From Cymodocea nodosa (taxonomy: Eukaryota > Streptophyta > Magnoliopsida > Alismatales > Cymodoceaceae), in NCBI GenBank assembly GCA_036874045.1, contig CM072338.1, forward strand, positions 16,142,501-16,206,500: a stretch of DNA of 64,000 nucleotides, written 5' to 3'. How positions within the stretch are numbered: position 1 is the first letter of the stretch; every line of letters begins with the position of its first letter. Of the stretch, positions 47,301 through 51,400 are shown one piece after another. A program made the position numbers and the translations under genes. The notes beneath the pieces are model-generated. The model made no database searches, was not told the origin of the DNA, and saw nothing but the letters and a program-made list of their open reading frames with translations.

Positions 47301-48199
47301 GCCTTGGGTGTTTGAGCCCCTAAGTGCCTACCTAGGTGATGCCTAGGAGTGTGCACACACGCACAAAGTTACCTACGACAAAAAATATGCTTATAAAATA
47401 GTTAGTGAAGTTAAAAATAAGGCCTATAACAAATTCTATGATAATTCGAACGCAAAACAAGGAGATGGTATTAGACCAAGTGGTAATTCTAGTGAAATGT
47501 GGAAATGTATGTCTGAAGTAGAGATTAAGTAGTTAACTAACCTTAAGAAGACAAGGAAAATATCAGATGAATGGAGAGAGTTCTTTAATACCTATATTTA
47601 AAAATAAGGAAGACATACAAAATTGTAATAATTATTGTGATATCAGGTTAATGAAGGTAATTAAGCAAATACTAAGACATGTAACTAAAATCATAGAAAA
47701 TCAAATTGGGTTCATTCCAGGTAGGGTGACAACAAAGGTTATTCATTTACTCAAACAACTATAAAAAATTTTAGAGTTAAGAAAAAGACCTCCATATGAT
47801 TGGATGTTTAAAATTATACGCATACAAACATATGTGTGTGTGTGTGTGTGGATATATATATATATATATACATATGTGTGTGTGTGTGTATTCATTTGGT
47901 AAGAGGCAATGTAAATATAAAACACAGCTGGCGTAAGTACTGAGTTCAAATTCAAGTGAAACCACTGCCATTAACCTCAACCATCTCAAGATTTATTTAT
48001 TTACCTACCAAGTGAAGCATCCCCCACTCGCAAGCAGGCGATACTGCACCGGATTGGTCATGCGAGGAGGCAGCAGAACATTCAGCACTGCTATGTGAGG
48101 CCCTGATAAAACGGCTGGAGAGGAAGACAATGACGGCGACGGACCGGAGGAAGAGACTCCTCCGAGTAGAAGCAGCACCCAAGCCAGCGCCGCTACCAT
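2219..48199 (-). CDS. GP210: Nuclear pore membrane glycoprotein GP210 (NUP210), exons 1-19, 3' part outside window
   Basis: GP210 is a single-pass nucleoporin of the membrane ring; its large N-terminal part lies in the lumen of the nuclear envelope and its C-terminal membrane segment helps anchor the pore. I joined 19 exons (listed separately): 3,555 coding bases, 1,185 residues, every junction in phase, no stop. Visible marks are a hydrophobic signal peptide (residues 1-19), the conserved N-terminal block SWDHHDVLSVKPEY, the metazoan/plant signature KETAVYATDRQSG, and Ig-like BID_2-type modules (for example IVSVSAVGILHAKRPGRATI, exon 8). Recognition is from memory of plant GP210 proteins, which it matches colinearly along the whole length; the plant family is about 1,900 residues, so the membrane segment and last third lie left of position 1. 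Eight introns are 72-108 bp and ten are 1.0-10.0 kb, filled with retroelements. The symbol is certain at family level. Confidence 0.96.
2441..2587 (-). CDS. GP210: GP210 exon 18
   Basis: Acceptor GTGAAG (an AAG, weaker than CAG), donor GTAAGT. It encodes YAYMNIHVHFEGN, GHCFSVKAQNLGFSSLY. It is in phase 0 with both neighbours. Confidence 0.93.
2588..3639. repeat. GP210 intron 17 with small local duplications
   Basis: No transposon family recognised. A roughly 105-bp degenerate duplication is visible: TCAATAAAATGAAAAACCA near 3139 and CCAATAAAATGAAAAACCA near 3247, with related flanks. A second, about 55 bp, lies at 3481-3600 around repeated ACAATCA-AATTTCAAAT. Confidence 0.5.
3640..3708 (-). 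CDS. GP210: GP210 exon 17
   Basis: A 69-base exon: acceptor TTTGTAG, donor GTATAT. It encodes EGTTRSFDILAGIEDG and FDPSQ, matching EGS-QSIDL-AGIDDG-FD-SQ. Intron 16 is 93 bp. Confidence 0.92.
3802..3861 (-). CDS. GP210: GP210 exon 16
   Basis: A 60-base exon: acceptor TTTTAG, donor GTATGG. It encodes VRVSEVEWIKLVSEDAIFML, matching the family's V-VADVDWIKI-SGEEISLM. Short, but both phase and position fit. Confidence 0.9.
4033..4931 (+). repeat. 5' LTR of gag-only element
   Basis: 899 bp, TG...CA ends. It aligns along its length with 5765-6632, including GTGAAACAGGTCA, CCAATTGACTTTC and CTATAAATA. It has a short extra segment near 4851-4880 relative to the other LTR. Confidence 0.88.
4979..5460 (+). 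pseudogene. Copia-type gag (UBN2 family) relic
   Basis: It opens MATHEGKA and continues KFDRMNFEFW, MEDLLYQKDLHEPLSGIKPE, LLDRKVLGLMRLCLGRNVAY and LMRALSNMYEKPFATNNVHL, then in another frame LFNLKMAKGSSVLNHINEVN. This is the N-terminal capsid-like domain of copia Gag. Several in-frame stops and at least one frameshift make it inactive. No zinc knuckle is visible. Confidence 0.85.
5765..6632 (+). repeat. 3' LTR of gag-only element
   Basis: 868 bp, TGTTAC...CCATCA, direct copy of 4033-4931. It follows the polypurine-like tract and is followed by the TGTTG target duplicate. Confidence 0.88.
6638..9837. other. GP210 intron 15, right part, unresolved
   Basis: AT-rich DNA with no clear transposon protein. 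The frame 7952-8326 (+) has no recognisable domain. Two related clusters of AACTCAA-type sequence occur near 7330-7420 and 8440-8535, possibly remains of an old element. A 24-base exact repeat (GTCAACTGTAGAAATTTGTT plus ACAT) occurs at 8341 and 9437. Confidence 0.4.
9838..10029 (-). CDS. GP210: GP210 exon 15
   Basis: Acceptor TTGTAG, donor GTAAGT. It encodes VNLSVTGGTCFHESIVND, TRVVEILHHP and GLGTALLTTYDKGLSPHASA. The family has SVTGG-C-EAVVND-RV at this place. Confidence 0.95.
10368..10521 (-). mobile_element. Copia-type LTR, minus orientation
   Basis: On the minus strand it starts TGTTAGAAG after a purine-rich AAGGAGAG and ends TTTCCA followed by TGGTATAC, a primer-site-like start. It shares GGGTTTAGTCCTACATT and the CTATATATAGA-like promoter region with the plus-oriented LTR at 12033-12218. 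Confidence 0.6.
10680..11660. repeat. Pyrimidine-rich then purine-rich tract
   Basis: About 10715-10970 is C/T-rich and about 11283-11660 is almost pure A/G. Long frames here code only low-complexity Pro/Ser or Lys/Glu/Arg strings. I read it as simple sequence, perhaps leader DNA of the neighbouring retroelement, not a gene. Confidence 0.75.
12033..12720 (+). mobile_element. Copia-type LTR (12033-12218) with leader
   Basis: The LTR starts TGTGAGAATA right after CTTGAGGAAGAG, a polypurine-like tract, and ends ACATTTCA followed by TATGTTATTAGAGTCC, a degraded initiator-Met primer site. The downstream leader is C-rich and contains no intact gag. Having a polypurine tract on one side and a primer site on the other is unusual for one LTR. 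Confidence 0.6.
12890..13320 (+). repeat. Two-copy tandem repeat, period 168 bp
   Basis: GTGGTCAATGTTTGACTGTT at 12999 is matched by GTGATCATTGTTTGACCATT at 13167, and similarity extends to the shared ATTTAACTATTTGAATTT. The first copy is interrupted at about 12905-12995 by an insert with a T-run and the tRNA B-box-like GGATCGAGTCC. Confidence 0.85.
13334..13688 (+). repeat. Tandem pair of copia LTR ends, period 160 bp
   Basis: Unit one (from 13334) and unit two (from 13494) each run from GCAAGTT-AACATC through TATCTTGAA(A/G)GG, a polypurine-like tract, into an LTR starting TGTT(G/A)AAGTATT (13378 and 13536). The second ends CCAACA at 13686; the first is cut at about 13493. Confidence 0.75.
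13689..14560. other. Intron 14, unassigned stretch
   Basis: AT-rich. A small island rich in TGCCTAG/CACCTAA motifs lies at 13812-13870. The frame 14162-14368 (+) shows no domain I know. Confidence 0.4.
14600..15340 (-). mobile_element. LINE 3' end with RNase H domain
   Basis: The minus strand reads YLNLIIDGPWCSG, GGGGFVRDWSGCLVIAFSG and VELRALHEGLMLC, then in another frame FFSHIYREGNSVVDLLAKDS. This is the plant LINE-type RNase H order (N-D-G-x, GGGG-VRD, E-x-x-A-L, H-I-x-R-E-x-N-x-x-D-x-L-A). It is 5'-truncated at about 15340. Confidence 0.75.
15490..16105 (+). mobile_element. LINE 3' end with RNase H domain, opposite orientation
   Basis: It reads FKRNIDGALWARNIARGGGI, MRDSKGGMVATFSN and LAELRVLYEGLTQCW, then NSFARIYRKGSNFADCLTKE and a stop, followed by a 3' tail ending GGTCGAAAAAAAT. 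It is a second, separate RNase H-bearing LINE end, head to head with the one on its left. Confidence 0.78.
16106..16565. other. Intron 14, right end
   Basis: No transposon or exon recognised between the LINE tail and exon 14. Confidence 0.5.
16566..16628 (-). CDS. GP210: GP210 exon 14
   Basis: A 63-base exon, acceptor TTGCAG, donor GTATGA. It encodes LVSSLAIIPEFVLLMFNSEA, the counterpart of the family's LVSSLRVTPEF. It continues directly from the LQ that ends exon 13. Confidence 0.92.
16737..16859 (-). CDS. GP210: GP210 exon 13 (GC donor)
   Basis: Acceptor TCTGCAG. It encodes CIIRATVISINQNF and ESTVNGLTDALRLQ, matching the family's C-VRATV...LTDAVRLQ. The only donor that keeps frame with exon 14 is CAG followed by GCATGC, a GC-AG intron of 108 bp. 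Reading through it meets a TAA after 24 codons. Confidence 0.93.
16960..17234 (-). CDS. GP210: GP210 exon 12
   Basis: Acceptor TTACAG, donor GTATCT. It encodes IRVAAVGIHSFGRAYANSSS, LRWELIDCQDLAHW and WERFLFLHNASG, the most recognisable central block of plant GP210. Confidence 0.96.
17336..17459 (-). CDS. GP210: GP210 exon 11
   Basis: Acceptor TTGTCAG, donor GTACAC. It encodes KLVFSRGNLVGNGHPLQAVE and SFPSLITLIVNEHG, the family's V-F-RGNLVG-HP block. Confidence 0.95.
17556..18163 (-). CDS. GP210: GP210 exon 10 (longest exon)
   Basis: Acceptor CCTCAG, donor GTAAGT. The 608 bases encode 203 residues, including CDALGLSIRWNV, AYPPLFAKQAGDGNQFGGYS and LYLVPGTTMDITLFGGPEQW, all strongly conserved. 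Intron 9 before it is 72 bp, the shortest in the gene. Confidence 0.96.
18236..18347 (-). CDS. GP210: GP210 exon 9
   Basis: Acceptor ATATAG-like (CATAG), donor GTAATG. It encodes VIVDVSIPKSMSMLPYFPVE and MVGTYLQAAVTMNAPDG, matching the family block around PVETVVG. It is too short to stand out by length; I found it by frame and homology. Confidence 0.92.
18348..19149. other. Intron 8, right-of-exon spacer
   Basis: AT-rich with repeated short TTTTAAAATAA-type stretches near 18575-18660. No coding or transposon signal. Confidence 0.5.
19150..20790 (-). mobile_element. Copia remnant: 5' LTR and gag
   Basis: On the minus strand an LTR (about 20790-20590, with TATATATATATATC) is followed by TAGTATCAGAACATTGGG, a near-perfect initiator-Met primer site. 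Then come a leader and gag pieces such as KIWDTLKQMYGHEKDIA and YQPITSDVAAM-like residues near 20010-20035. Stops and frameshifts are frequent. No pol is seen to the left. Confidence 0.65.
21230..24130 (+). mobile_element. Copia remnant: gag to integrase
   Basis: Gag begins at 21482 (MATIDLLEKNLDGMTKKLNG) and continues HEGQSAQDHFTTFQPLLDEL and a damaged zinc knuckle (CGQTKHKSHHY, 22197-22230). Integrase pieces follow: FSIKPKFLHNDNSLEFNHIA (23130-23210), then TSWLLKYVFVSYSSTQQTYY (23530-23590), the copia A-x-K-C-V-F-x-G-Y-S-x-T-Q-K-G-Y motif. The many in-frame stops show it is inactive. Reverse transcriptase is missing. Confidence 0.83.
24294..24442 (-). CDS. GP210: GP210 exon 8 (BID_2 module)
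   Basis: Acceptor ATGCAG, donor GTGTAT. It encodes KDYNWFSSNQEIVSVSAVG and AKRPGRATITLVSLFD, a clear BID_2 Ig-like fold: Trp, SSN, VSVS, then PG-ATI. Intron 7 is 91 bp. Confidence 0.94.
24534..24672 (-). CDS. GP210: GP210 exon 7
   Basis: Acceptor TTTTAG, donor GTAATC. It encodes VLNLEQEVIVCNKVTIGYG and IHLPWARGLHQKLELTPSGG, the family's VLKVVQE...LPW segment. Confidence 0.93.
24850..25205 (+). mobile_element. L1-type LINE 3' end (RT tail)
   Basis: Across frames it reads like the end of plant L1 polyproteins: VTPIEDERKLT-like residues, the R-x-R-W-F-G-H region, IRKNLNICN-like, then KKIHVVTSHGEII, and a terminal TTATTGTTGT tail. Close relatives sit at 35456-35765 and 57500-57725 (minus) and 44650-45070 (plus). 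Confidence 0.68.
25205..25900. other. Intron 6, unassigned stretch
   Basis: No protein signal. A T-run (25427-25435) followed by A-rich DNA may be the poly-A end, in minus orientation, of the LINE to its right. Confidence 0.4.
25900..26960 (-). mobile_element. LINE remnant with RNase H domain
   Basis: The minus strand reads KKYKLNTDGSLQEEKGIGSG, GGIIRDHLCKMIVAFCNS, VYDGFQLCMDL and THVYGKSNLVADALAK. These are RNase H motifs (N-T-D-G-S, GGIIRD, NLVADALAK). To the right (26300-26850) are weaker remains of the zinc-binding tail. A short GC-rich patch at 26870-26945 is unexplained. Confidence 0.75.
26961..27355. other. Intron 6, unassigned stretch
   Basis: No transposon or coding signal recognised. 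Confidence 0.5.
27360..28434 (-). mobile_element. Copia remnant: 5' LTR, leader and gag
   Basis: The LTR (28434-28289) starts TGTTAGAGTA and ends TGTTTTCA, followed by TATGGTATTGGAGCTC, an initiator-Met primer site. Gag starts at about 27820 with MAENETLIKTLGGTS, then LNGKNHFMWAKSFQTFIAAY, KDSSYDDWYVDGYKKFAGND and WRLEQAYRNKKI. Stops are present. The leader contains a 43-bp imperfect tandem repeat (28030-28115). No pol or 3' LTR is seen. Confidence 0.78.
28030..28115 (+). repeat. 43-bp imperfect tandem repeat
   Basis: ACAGCCCTGTTCAAGGCTAT at 28030 and ACAGCCCTGCATGAAGCTGT at 28073 begin two copies that both end AGATGGCCT-AAA. It lies in the copia leader. Confidence 0.8.
28795..28974 (-). CDS. 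GP210: GP210 exon 6
   Basis: Acceptor TAGCAG, donor GTGAGT. It encodes DFAAKYGWQYCRSLKPQSEG and TVEATLTFHRGD. It is separated from exon 5 by the 10.0-kb intron 5, the largest in the window. Confidence 0.92.
29226..29475 (+). repeat. Local tandem duplication, period about 125 bp
   Basis: CTAATTGCACTACTAAATCA at 29301 is repeated as CTAATTGCACTAATAAATCA at 29426, with matching flanks on both sides. A 23-base GAATAATCAACTGAAACAAG-type repeat also occurs at about 29239 and 29281. Confidence 0.75.
29785..29973 (-). other. Unexplained coding-like frame in intron 5
   Basis: The frame reads SLRSIPAPRSADRLLPSAPY then FSPTNIQSSFKLLTDPSSQH and ISCPARTFSKSE. It is Ser/Pro-rich with codon choice like a real protein and unlike the AT noise around it. 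It resembles no retroelement domain I know and is not needed by GP210. It could be a captured or decayed exon of another gene. Confidence 0.35.
30509..30785 (-). repeat. 3' LTR of chromovirus
   Basis: Minus-strand start TGCAATGAGTGGGTT after a polypurine tract, end CTCAAGGGTCA. It is the diverged twin of 35188-35455. Confidence 0.9.
30798..34938 (-). pseudogene. Chromovirus gag-pol polyprotein relic
   Basis: From right to left: gag capsid (34938-34627, WRQVVEKLLHYHQIEPKEWV); zinc knuckle (34260, CFRCDKKFQRGRLC, with the usual histidine lost); protease (34060-33990, VVQLDLGNTHYFVN, where the D-S/T-G active site is DLG); reverse transcriptase (33335-33000, SKIDLKLRYHQIRMAKEDI and FDDILV then a stop); thumb (32968-32702, LLGYYQRFIWDYGKMIQPLN); RNase H (32650-32570, VIECDAFGIEMGAML); integrase (about 32100-31360); chromodomain (31001-30798, MEILIQWKGEGIELASWEDY). 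Breaks are spread over the whole length. Confidence 0.93.
35188..35455 (-). repeat. 5' LTR of chromovirus
   Basis: Minus-strand start TGTAACAAGTGGGTT, end CTTGAAGGTCA. It aligns throughout with 30509-30785, for example TATGGTGGAAGAGAT on the plus strand in both. Confidence 0.9.
35456..35765 (-). mobile_element. L1-type LINE 3' end, minus orientation
   Basis: The minus strand carries the same RT-tail residues as 24850-25205 (ISIEKTNRNRGRL-like, then KKIHVVNPT-like) and ends TTATTGTTGTTTTTTTTGT. Its 3' end almost touches the chromovirus LTR at 35455. Confidence 0.62.
35790..37602 (-). mobile_element. Copia element with most of pol deleted
   Basis: LTRs at 37602-37415 (188 bp) and 35944-35790 (about 155 bp) share TGTTA-AGT--TGAATAAATGG and the GGGTT-AAT-C-ACATTG stretch. 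A CATGGTGTCC primer-like site follows the 5' LTR. Interior pol pieces remain only at the 3' end: YKKLISKLIYLIVIRLDI, ENLVTWCNKKRNAIFQF and ALYEQTKYIAVDCHYVHDMM (36600-36100). 36620-37370 has no recognisable protein. It is a deletion derivative with frame breaks. Confidence 0.8.
37603..38995. other. Intron 5, left of exon 5
   Basis: AT-rich, with a short duplication at 37845-37950 (CAGTTTTCCATTACC-like and TTTTCATCTTTTAATTTTTT repeated). No gene or transposon recognised. Confidence 0.5.
38996..39339 (-). CDS. GP210: GP210 exon 5
   Basis: Acceptor TTGCAG, donor GTATGA. It encodes LPSMHHRWSVSNSTVAEVD, VVVEDIRVVGH and EIYLTE; the first part has the shape of a BID_2 Ig-like module. Phases agree with exons 4 and 6. 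Confidence 0.95.
39340..40920. other. GP210 intron 4
   Basis: 1,581 bp with no recognisable transposon, duplication or coding signal; the frame at 39545-39778 (+) looks fortuitous. Confidence 0.55.
40921..41137 (-). CDS. GP210: GP210 exon 4
   Basis: Acceptor TTGCAG, donor GTACAA. It encodes GVGADLYVVKGVEIGHE and DTIVLTVAELMSLVPPSPSY. Intron 3 between exons 3 and 4 is only 88 bp. Confidence 0.95.
41226..41401 (-). CDS. GP210: GP210 exon 3
   Basis: Acceptor TTGCAG, donor GTAAGT. It encodes ENVFSSLVGLQFKWSLMP and the segment LVHVPLKETPLSDCGGFCG, which is strongly conserved in plant GP210. It ends in phase 0. Confidence 0.95.
41690..42560 (-). mobile_element. Copia RT / RNase H end fragment
   Basis: From right to left: DLLGQFIHEPRMF-like (42440-42360), DRDRGNKLIF (42280-42250), VFIELGFLFLDVCMTMHWDK (42115-42050) and IDIFTKGLGVCIFKSLYS (41860-41800). 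These match copia D-R-K-S-T-S-G, E-L-G-F and L-A-D-I-F-T-K-x-L. Stops interrupt all frames. Confidence 0.75.
42561..43515. other. Intron 2, unassigned stretch
   Basis: 42600-43040 is C-rich and codes only low-information peptides; 43060-43515 is very AT-rich with repeated TATTTCATCA-GTATTTCAT motifs at 43215 and 43365. Confidence 0.4.
43520..45070 (+). mobile_element. L1-type LINE, RT domain end, with an insertion
   Basis: 43530-43740 reads LSLCLSVLIMDKITKKIK, RILLVDGIIFVDKST and LESKGLRLS; the catalytic F-A-D-D is replaced by LLVDG. The element is interrupted by 43800-44385 and resumes at 44390, ending at 45070 with HVVNPT-like residues and TTGTTATTGTTGTTGT. Part of the tail (about 44390-44640) is duplicated. 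It is clearly dead. Confidence 0.78.
43965..44380 (+). repeat. Two-copy tandem repeat, period 246 bp, inside the LINE
   Basis: ACAAATCAACATATATAA occurs at 43988 and 44234; TTTAGTCTCC at 44058 and 44304. Within each unit a shorter motif, GTTACATTTTAATACAATCC, recurs in diverged form. Confidence 0.85.
45071..46360. other. Intron 2, right part
   Basis: No transposon protein. A CACCAAGGTACCTAAGT / ACCTAGGTGCTTAA island lies at 45472-45525. The frame 45498-45719 (-) looks fortuitous. Confidence 0.45.
46361..46626 (-). CDS. GP210: GP210 exon 2
   Basis: Acceptor GCAG precedes 46626 and donor GTATCA follows 46361. It encodes SWDHHDVLSVKPEYNG through KLDLGGFSTLYIRAFDDN, the best conserved N-terminal block of the family. 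It restores the split Trp codon with exon 1. Confidence 0.96.
46627..47364. other. Intron 1, left part
   Basis: No gene found. The CCTAGG-type island at 47290-47350 (GTGCCTACCTAGGTGATGCC) is the most distinct feature. Confidence 0.45.
47365..47815 (+). mobile_element. L1-type LINE RT N-terminal fragment
   Basis: It reads ISDEWRESSLIPIFKNKEDI, QNCNNYCDIRLM and ENQIGFIPGRVTTKVIHLLK, the plant L1 motifs E-W-x-x-S-x-L-I-P-I-F-K-N-K-G-D-I-Q and N-Q-x-G-F-x-P-G-R. Preceding frames (47390-47520) look like the usual upstream Lys-rich region. It stops before the catalytic centre. Confidence 0.87.
47826..47896 (+). repeat. Compound (TG)n-(TA)n-(TG)n microsatellite
   Basis: ATGTGTGTGTG..., then a run of TA, then ATGTGTGTGTG again. 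Opposite-strand frames through it code Thr/His and Tyr/Ile strings and are not genes. Confidence 0.95.
48009..48199 (-). CDS. GP210: GP210 exon 1 (start codon, signal peptide)
   Basis: The start ATG is at 48199-48197. It opens MVAALAWVLLLLGGVSSSG, a typical ER signal peptide, followed by the conserved GPHIAVLNVLLPPRM. The frame is also open upstream to 48385, but that stretch is GC-rich leader without family similarity, so I start at the signal-peptide methionine. The donor GTAGGT follows at 48008; the exon ends after two bases of the Trp codon in GGCFTW. Confidence 0.93.
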
Positions 48200-48420
48200 T
48201 TCTATTGAACCCCCGGCGCATACACGGCCACTACCGCTCACCTCCAAACCCTTGGTGGCAGACGAGAGACGAGCGGAACGAGGAGCAGCGCGTTGTTTTG
48301 GGATTGGAGATGGAGTACGTTTTGCTGCGGAGACCGTCGTCGGAGTCGACAGTGGATTATAAAGGCCGACGAGCCGAAACAACAATAATTATTTATATAT
48401 ATATATCTTTTCTCAGGTAG
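48010..48420 (-). promoter_or_regulatory. GP210: CpG-rich promoter and 5' leader of GP210
   Basis: This block stands out from the AT-rich surroundings by dense CpG and higher GC, from inside exon 1 to about 48385. A TATA-like tract (minus strand TATATATATATAAAT, about 48391-48406) sits roughly 190-205 bp upstream of the start codon, and a TTTATAA at about 48355-48362 is a second candidate. I infer transcription starts between about 48200 and 48380; no start site can be read directly. Confidence 0.6.
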
Positions 48421-51400
48421 ATATTCCTCAGGGCACCTCATTTATTTATTTATTTATTTATTTATTATGATAATTAATATGTCTATTTACTTTTTCAAAA
48501 AAATTAAGATTATAATAATTATACGAGTTAAATATACCAATCTAAATAATATTAAAAATAAATATGTCTATTGTAACAATTTATTATAAATGTAATCTTG
48601 GATTTAAATTAATGTAAGACAAATACGAACAATATTTTTAACAATCAACATTGAATTCTTTTTCTCTTTTAAGTTTTCTCTTTTTCCAATCAAATAATGA
48701 GATTCCGTATCTTTTTTAATATAAACGCTTGTGGGTAATATTTAGTAAAAGATCACCGTTCCATGTAAAACTCTTTATACAAAACAAGTTTGTCATGTTG
48801 AACATGTTTTCTTTCAAAGGTAAAGAATGTGAATGATCAATTTTTTCACAGCGAATTGTTATTCAAATTGGACGCAAAAGGAAAAGTAACGTCAAAGACA
48901 ATCTCACATCCCCTCCCCACCCCCCCAGAGTAATTGAAATTCTCTTTCTATTTGTCAAAATCACTTAACATGGCAGCTACAACAATGTTAGAAATTCATC
49001 TCAATGGTACATGTCTTCTTCCTTAACTTATTTTCTATCCGACACCTAAGGTTTACTTATATATTTGAAATTAAATTTAACAGAATTTGAATTTTATAAA
49101 ATTTGATAAAATAAAATTTGAAATTTAAATATTTATGTAAATTCAAGAATTTGACAAAAATAAAAATTTAAATATTTGTAGACATAATAGAATTAATTTT
49201 TAATAAAATTCTTAATTAATGAATTGAAGTAATTAGTCAAAATGTAATTGATCAATGAATTAATTACTTACACTGATCAATTAACATATTATAAAATTAG
49301 ATATTTATATATCATTTATCAATTAATTAAGTATATATCATTTATCAAAAACAAGTATATATAAAAATATAAATATATATCTACATCTATGTACTTCATG
49401 ATTATTCTTGAAATCAAAAAATTCAAAACTAGAAGATCTTAATTGAAATTATAAAATAATATCATCAAGTCACTACAACAAAATAATATTTTAGTTAAAA
49501 TCATTACTATATTTGAATTCTAAAGGATTTTAAACTCAATATTTAAGAAATTTTTTCCCCAAAGTTCAATTGAAGATGAAATTCATTTTCCATTGAAAAA
49601 TAAATTTCATCTATACACAAACAAGTCCTAATTGAAATCTAATAAAAATATAAATTCATTTCCATCAAATTCTGATTGCACAAGCCCCCCTCTTATTTGT
49701 GTTAGCTCATTTATTGTCATCATCCTTATTTTCATTGTTTCATTTTTGCTTACATTATACCTTCTTCTTCCTATCATAACTTCCCTCATGTCATTCACAG
49801 GGTCATATTTTTACCCAAGTGGTAAATGGTGATAGTCTTGCAAAAAAAACCTAATTCCTTGATAAACATTGCTCTCTTGCATGATCACTTCACCAAAGCA
49901 CCACTCCATACATCATTGCAATAATGTTGCTTTAGCTACTTGACTAAGTGAAATCACCTTCTACCAAATGCAGTTGTAGTGTAAAATTAACTTTACATAT
50001 TGTTTAATATTTATGGTATTTAAATTATGTAATTAAAGTGATGTAATAATAATTTAAAATAAACAACAATGAACTTATAGAATATATATAGTGAAAATCA
50101 AAAAATTCTACACAATAACTTTTTAGTTTAAATTCCATAATTTTTTAATTTGTTTTTTCTCAAATTATGACTTTATGTTTGAAAATGATTTTATTTGTAT
50201 AATTGAATATAGTCAATAATACATATAAAATACTGCAAAATAAATAACTTGAATTATTATCCATAAATTTAATTATTTTAAAATGCAACATAGTAAAGTA
50301 ATGATCATGTGCAAGCCCCCACAAGTACTCGGTTATTCCTTTTCAAAAACCAAAATCCTAAAATTAATCCAACCTTAGATTCATAAGTATAGATAACTCA
50401 TGATCTAGCTTATTATCAACATGCACACTTATAATTTTCTCAAAAAATACACTTAATATTTTTTAATGGTTTTACCCTTATTTTAAAATATTTTTTCTTT
50501 AGAAGAAGATAACAAGTTAGCAACATGATTGGATGTGCCATGGAGTTGTGGAAGGATATGCATTTGAATCATTAAAGTATGGGGTCAAGGAATTTTTGGA
50601 TTGGTAGGGCTTTGAGAATTGTAGAGCATGATTATAAATTAAATAGTTTAATCATGTAAAAAGTGTGGTTTAATCATGTAAAAAGCATTTGTATGGAAAG
50701 AGATTTGTTGATAACACAAGTGTGATTTGTGAACTTGAAGAGATGACTCCTAGCATCCAAAGAAGAAAGTCCCAACTCATTTTAGGTAATGTGAATAGAA
50801 TGATTACCATCACAATCCAAAAGAGAGATGAGATTCTGATAGAAACATGGCAAACTTGGAAAATACCTAATCTAGTAGACTTGCCACTTAGTCTGTCATA
50901 GTAATATTAACAAAACTTTGTAAAGACCATGAAAGTGAATGATATATAAATGCAGAAATGTCTGACCCTTGCCACCTAAATGAGTAGGATAATAACCTTA
51001 CTCAATCTTTCAGGTATAGAGAAGTATTGTAGTTACACACATGAAAATTGTGAAGGACCATTGCATGTAACCCAACCTTTAAGGCTGAACCTTTTAGAAA
51101 AGAGATGAATAAATTTTTTTTTAAAAAAAAAAAAAAAAAACTTCAACCATAAAATCACAATTAGTAGAAGTCTACAATAGTCACAAAAAACAGTCATCTA
51201 AACAAAGAAACAAGGCCGAAACAAAGGCTGGGGAAGATCAAAATAGTTAGAAACCAAGACCAAGAGAAAGAAGCTACAAGGGCTATAAGTGCTAATTGAT
51301 CTCTTCTCCCCACATAACATCAACCTAACTTTTGGTAGCAAAATCCTAAGATAGCCTTCGCCATATTACAATCTTTCTGTGTTACTAGAAAACCTTTGTC

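Noticed and set aside
43520..47815. LINE pieces in introns 1 and 2 as one element split by exon 2
   Set aside because: On the plus strand the C-terminal part (43.5-45.1 kb) comes before the N-terminal part (47.4-47.8 kb), so they are separate insertions.
47743..47989. Two overlapping minus-strand frames of about 70 codons
   Set aside because: They translate a TG/TA microsatellite (Thr-His and Tyr-Ile strings).
48200..48385. Open frame upstream of the GP210 start, in frame with it
   Set aside because: Leader DNA: no family similarity, and the signal peptide begins at 48199. The overlapping plus-strand frame at 48130-48420 is its shadow.
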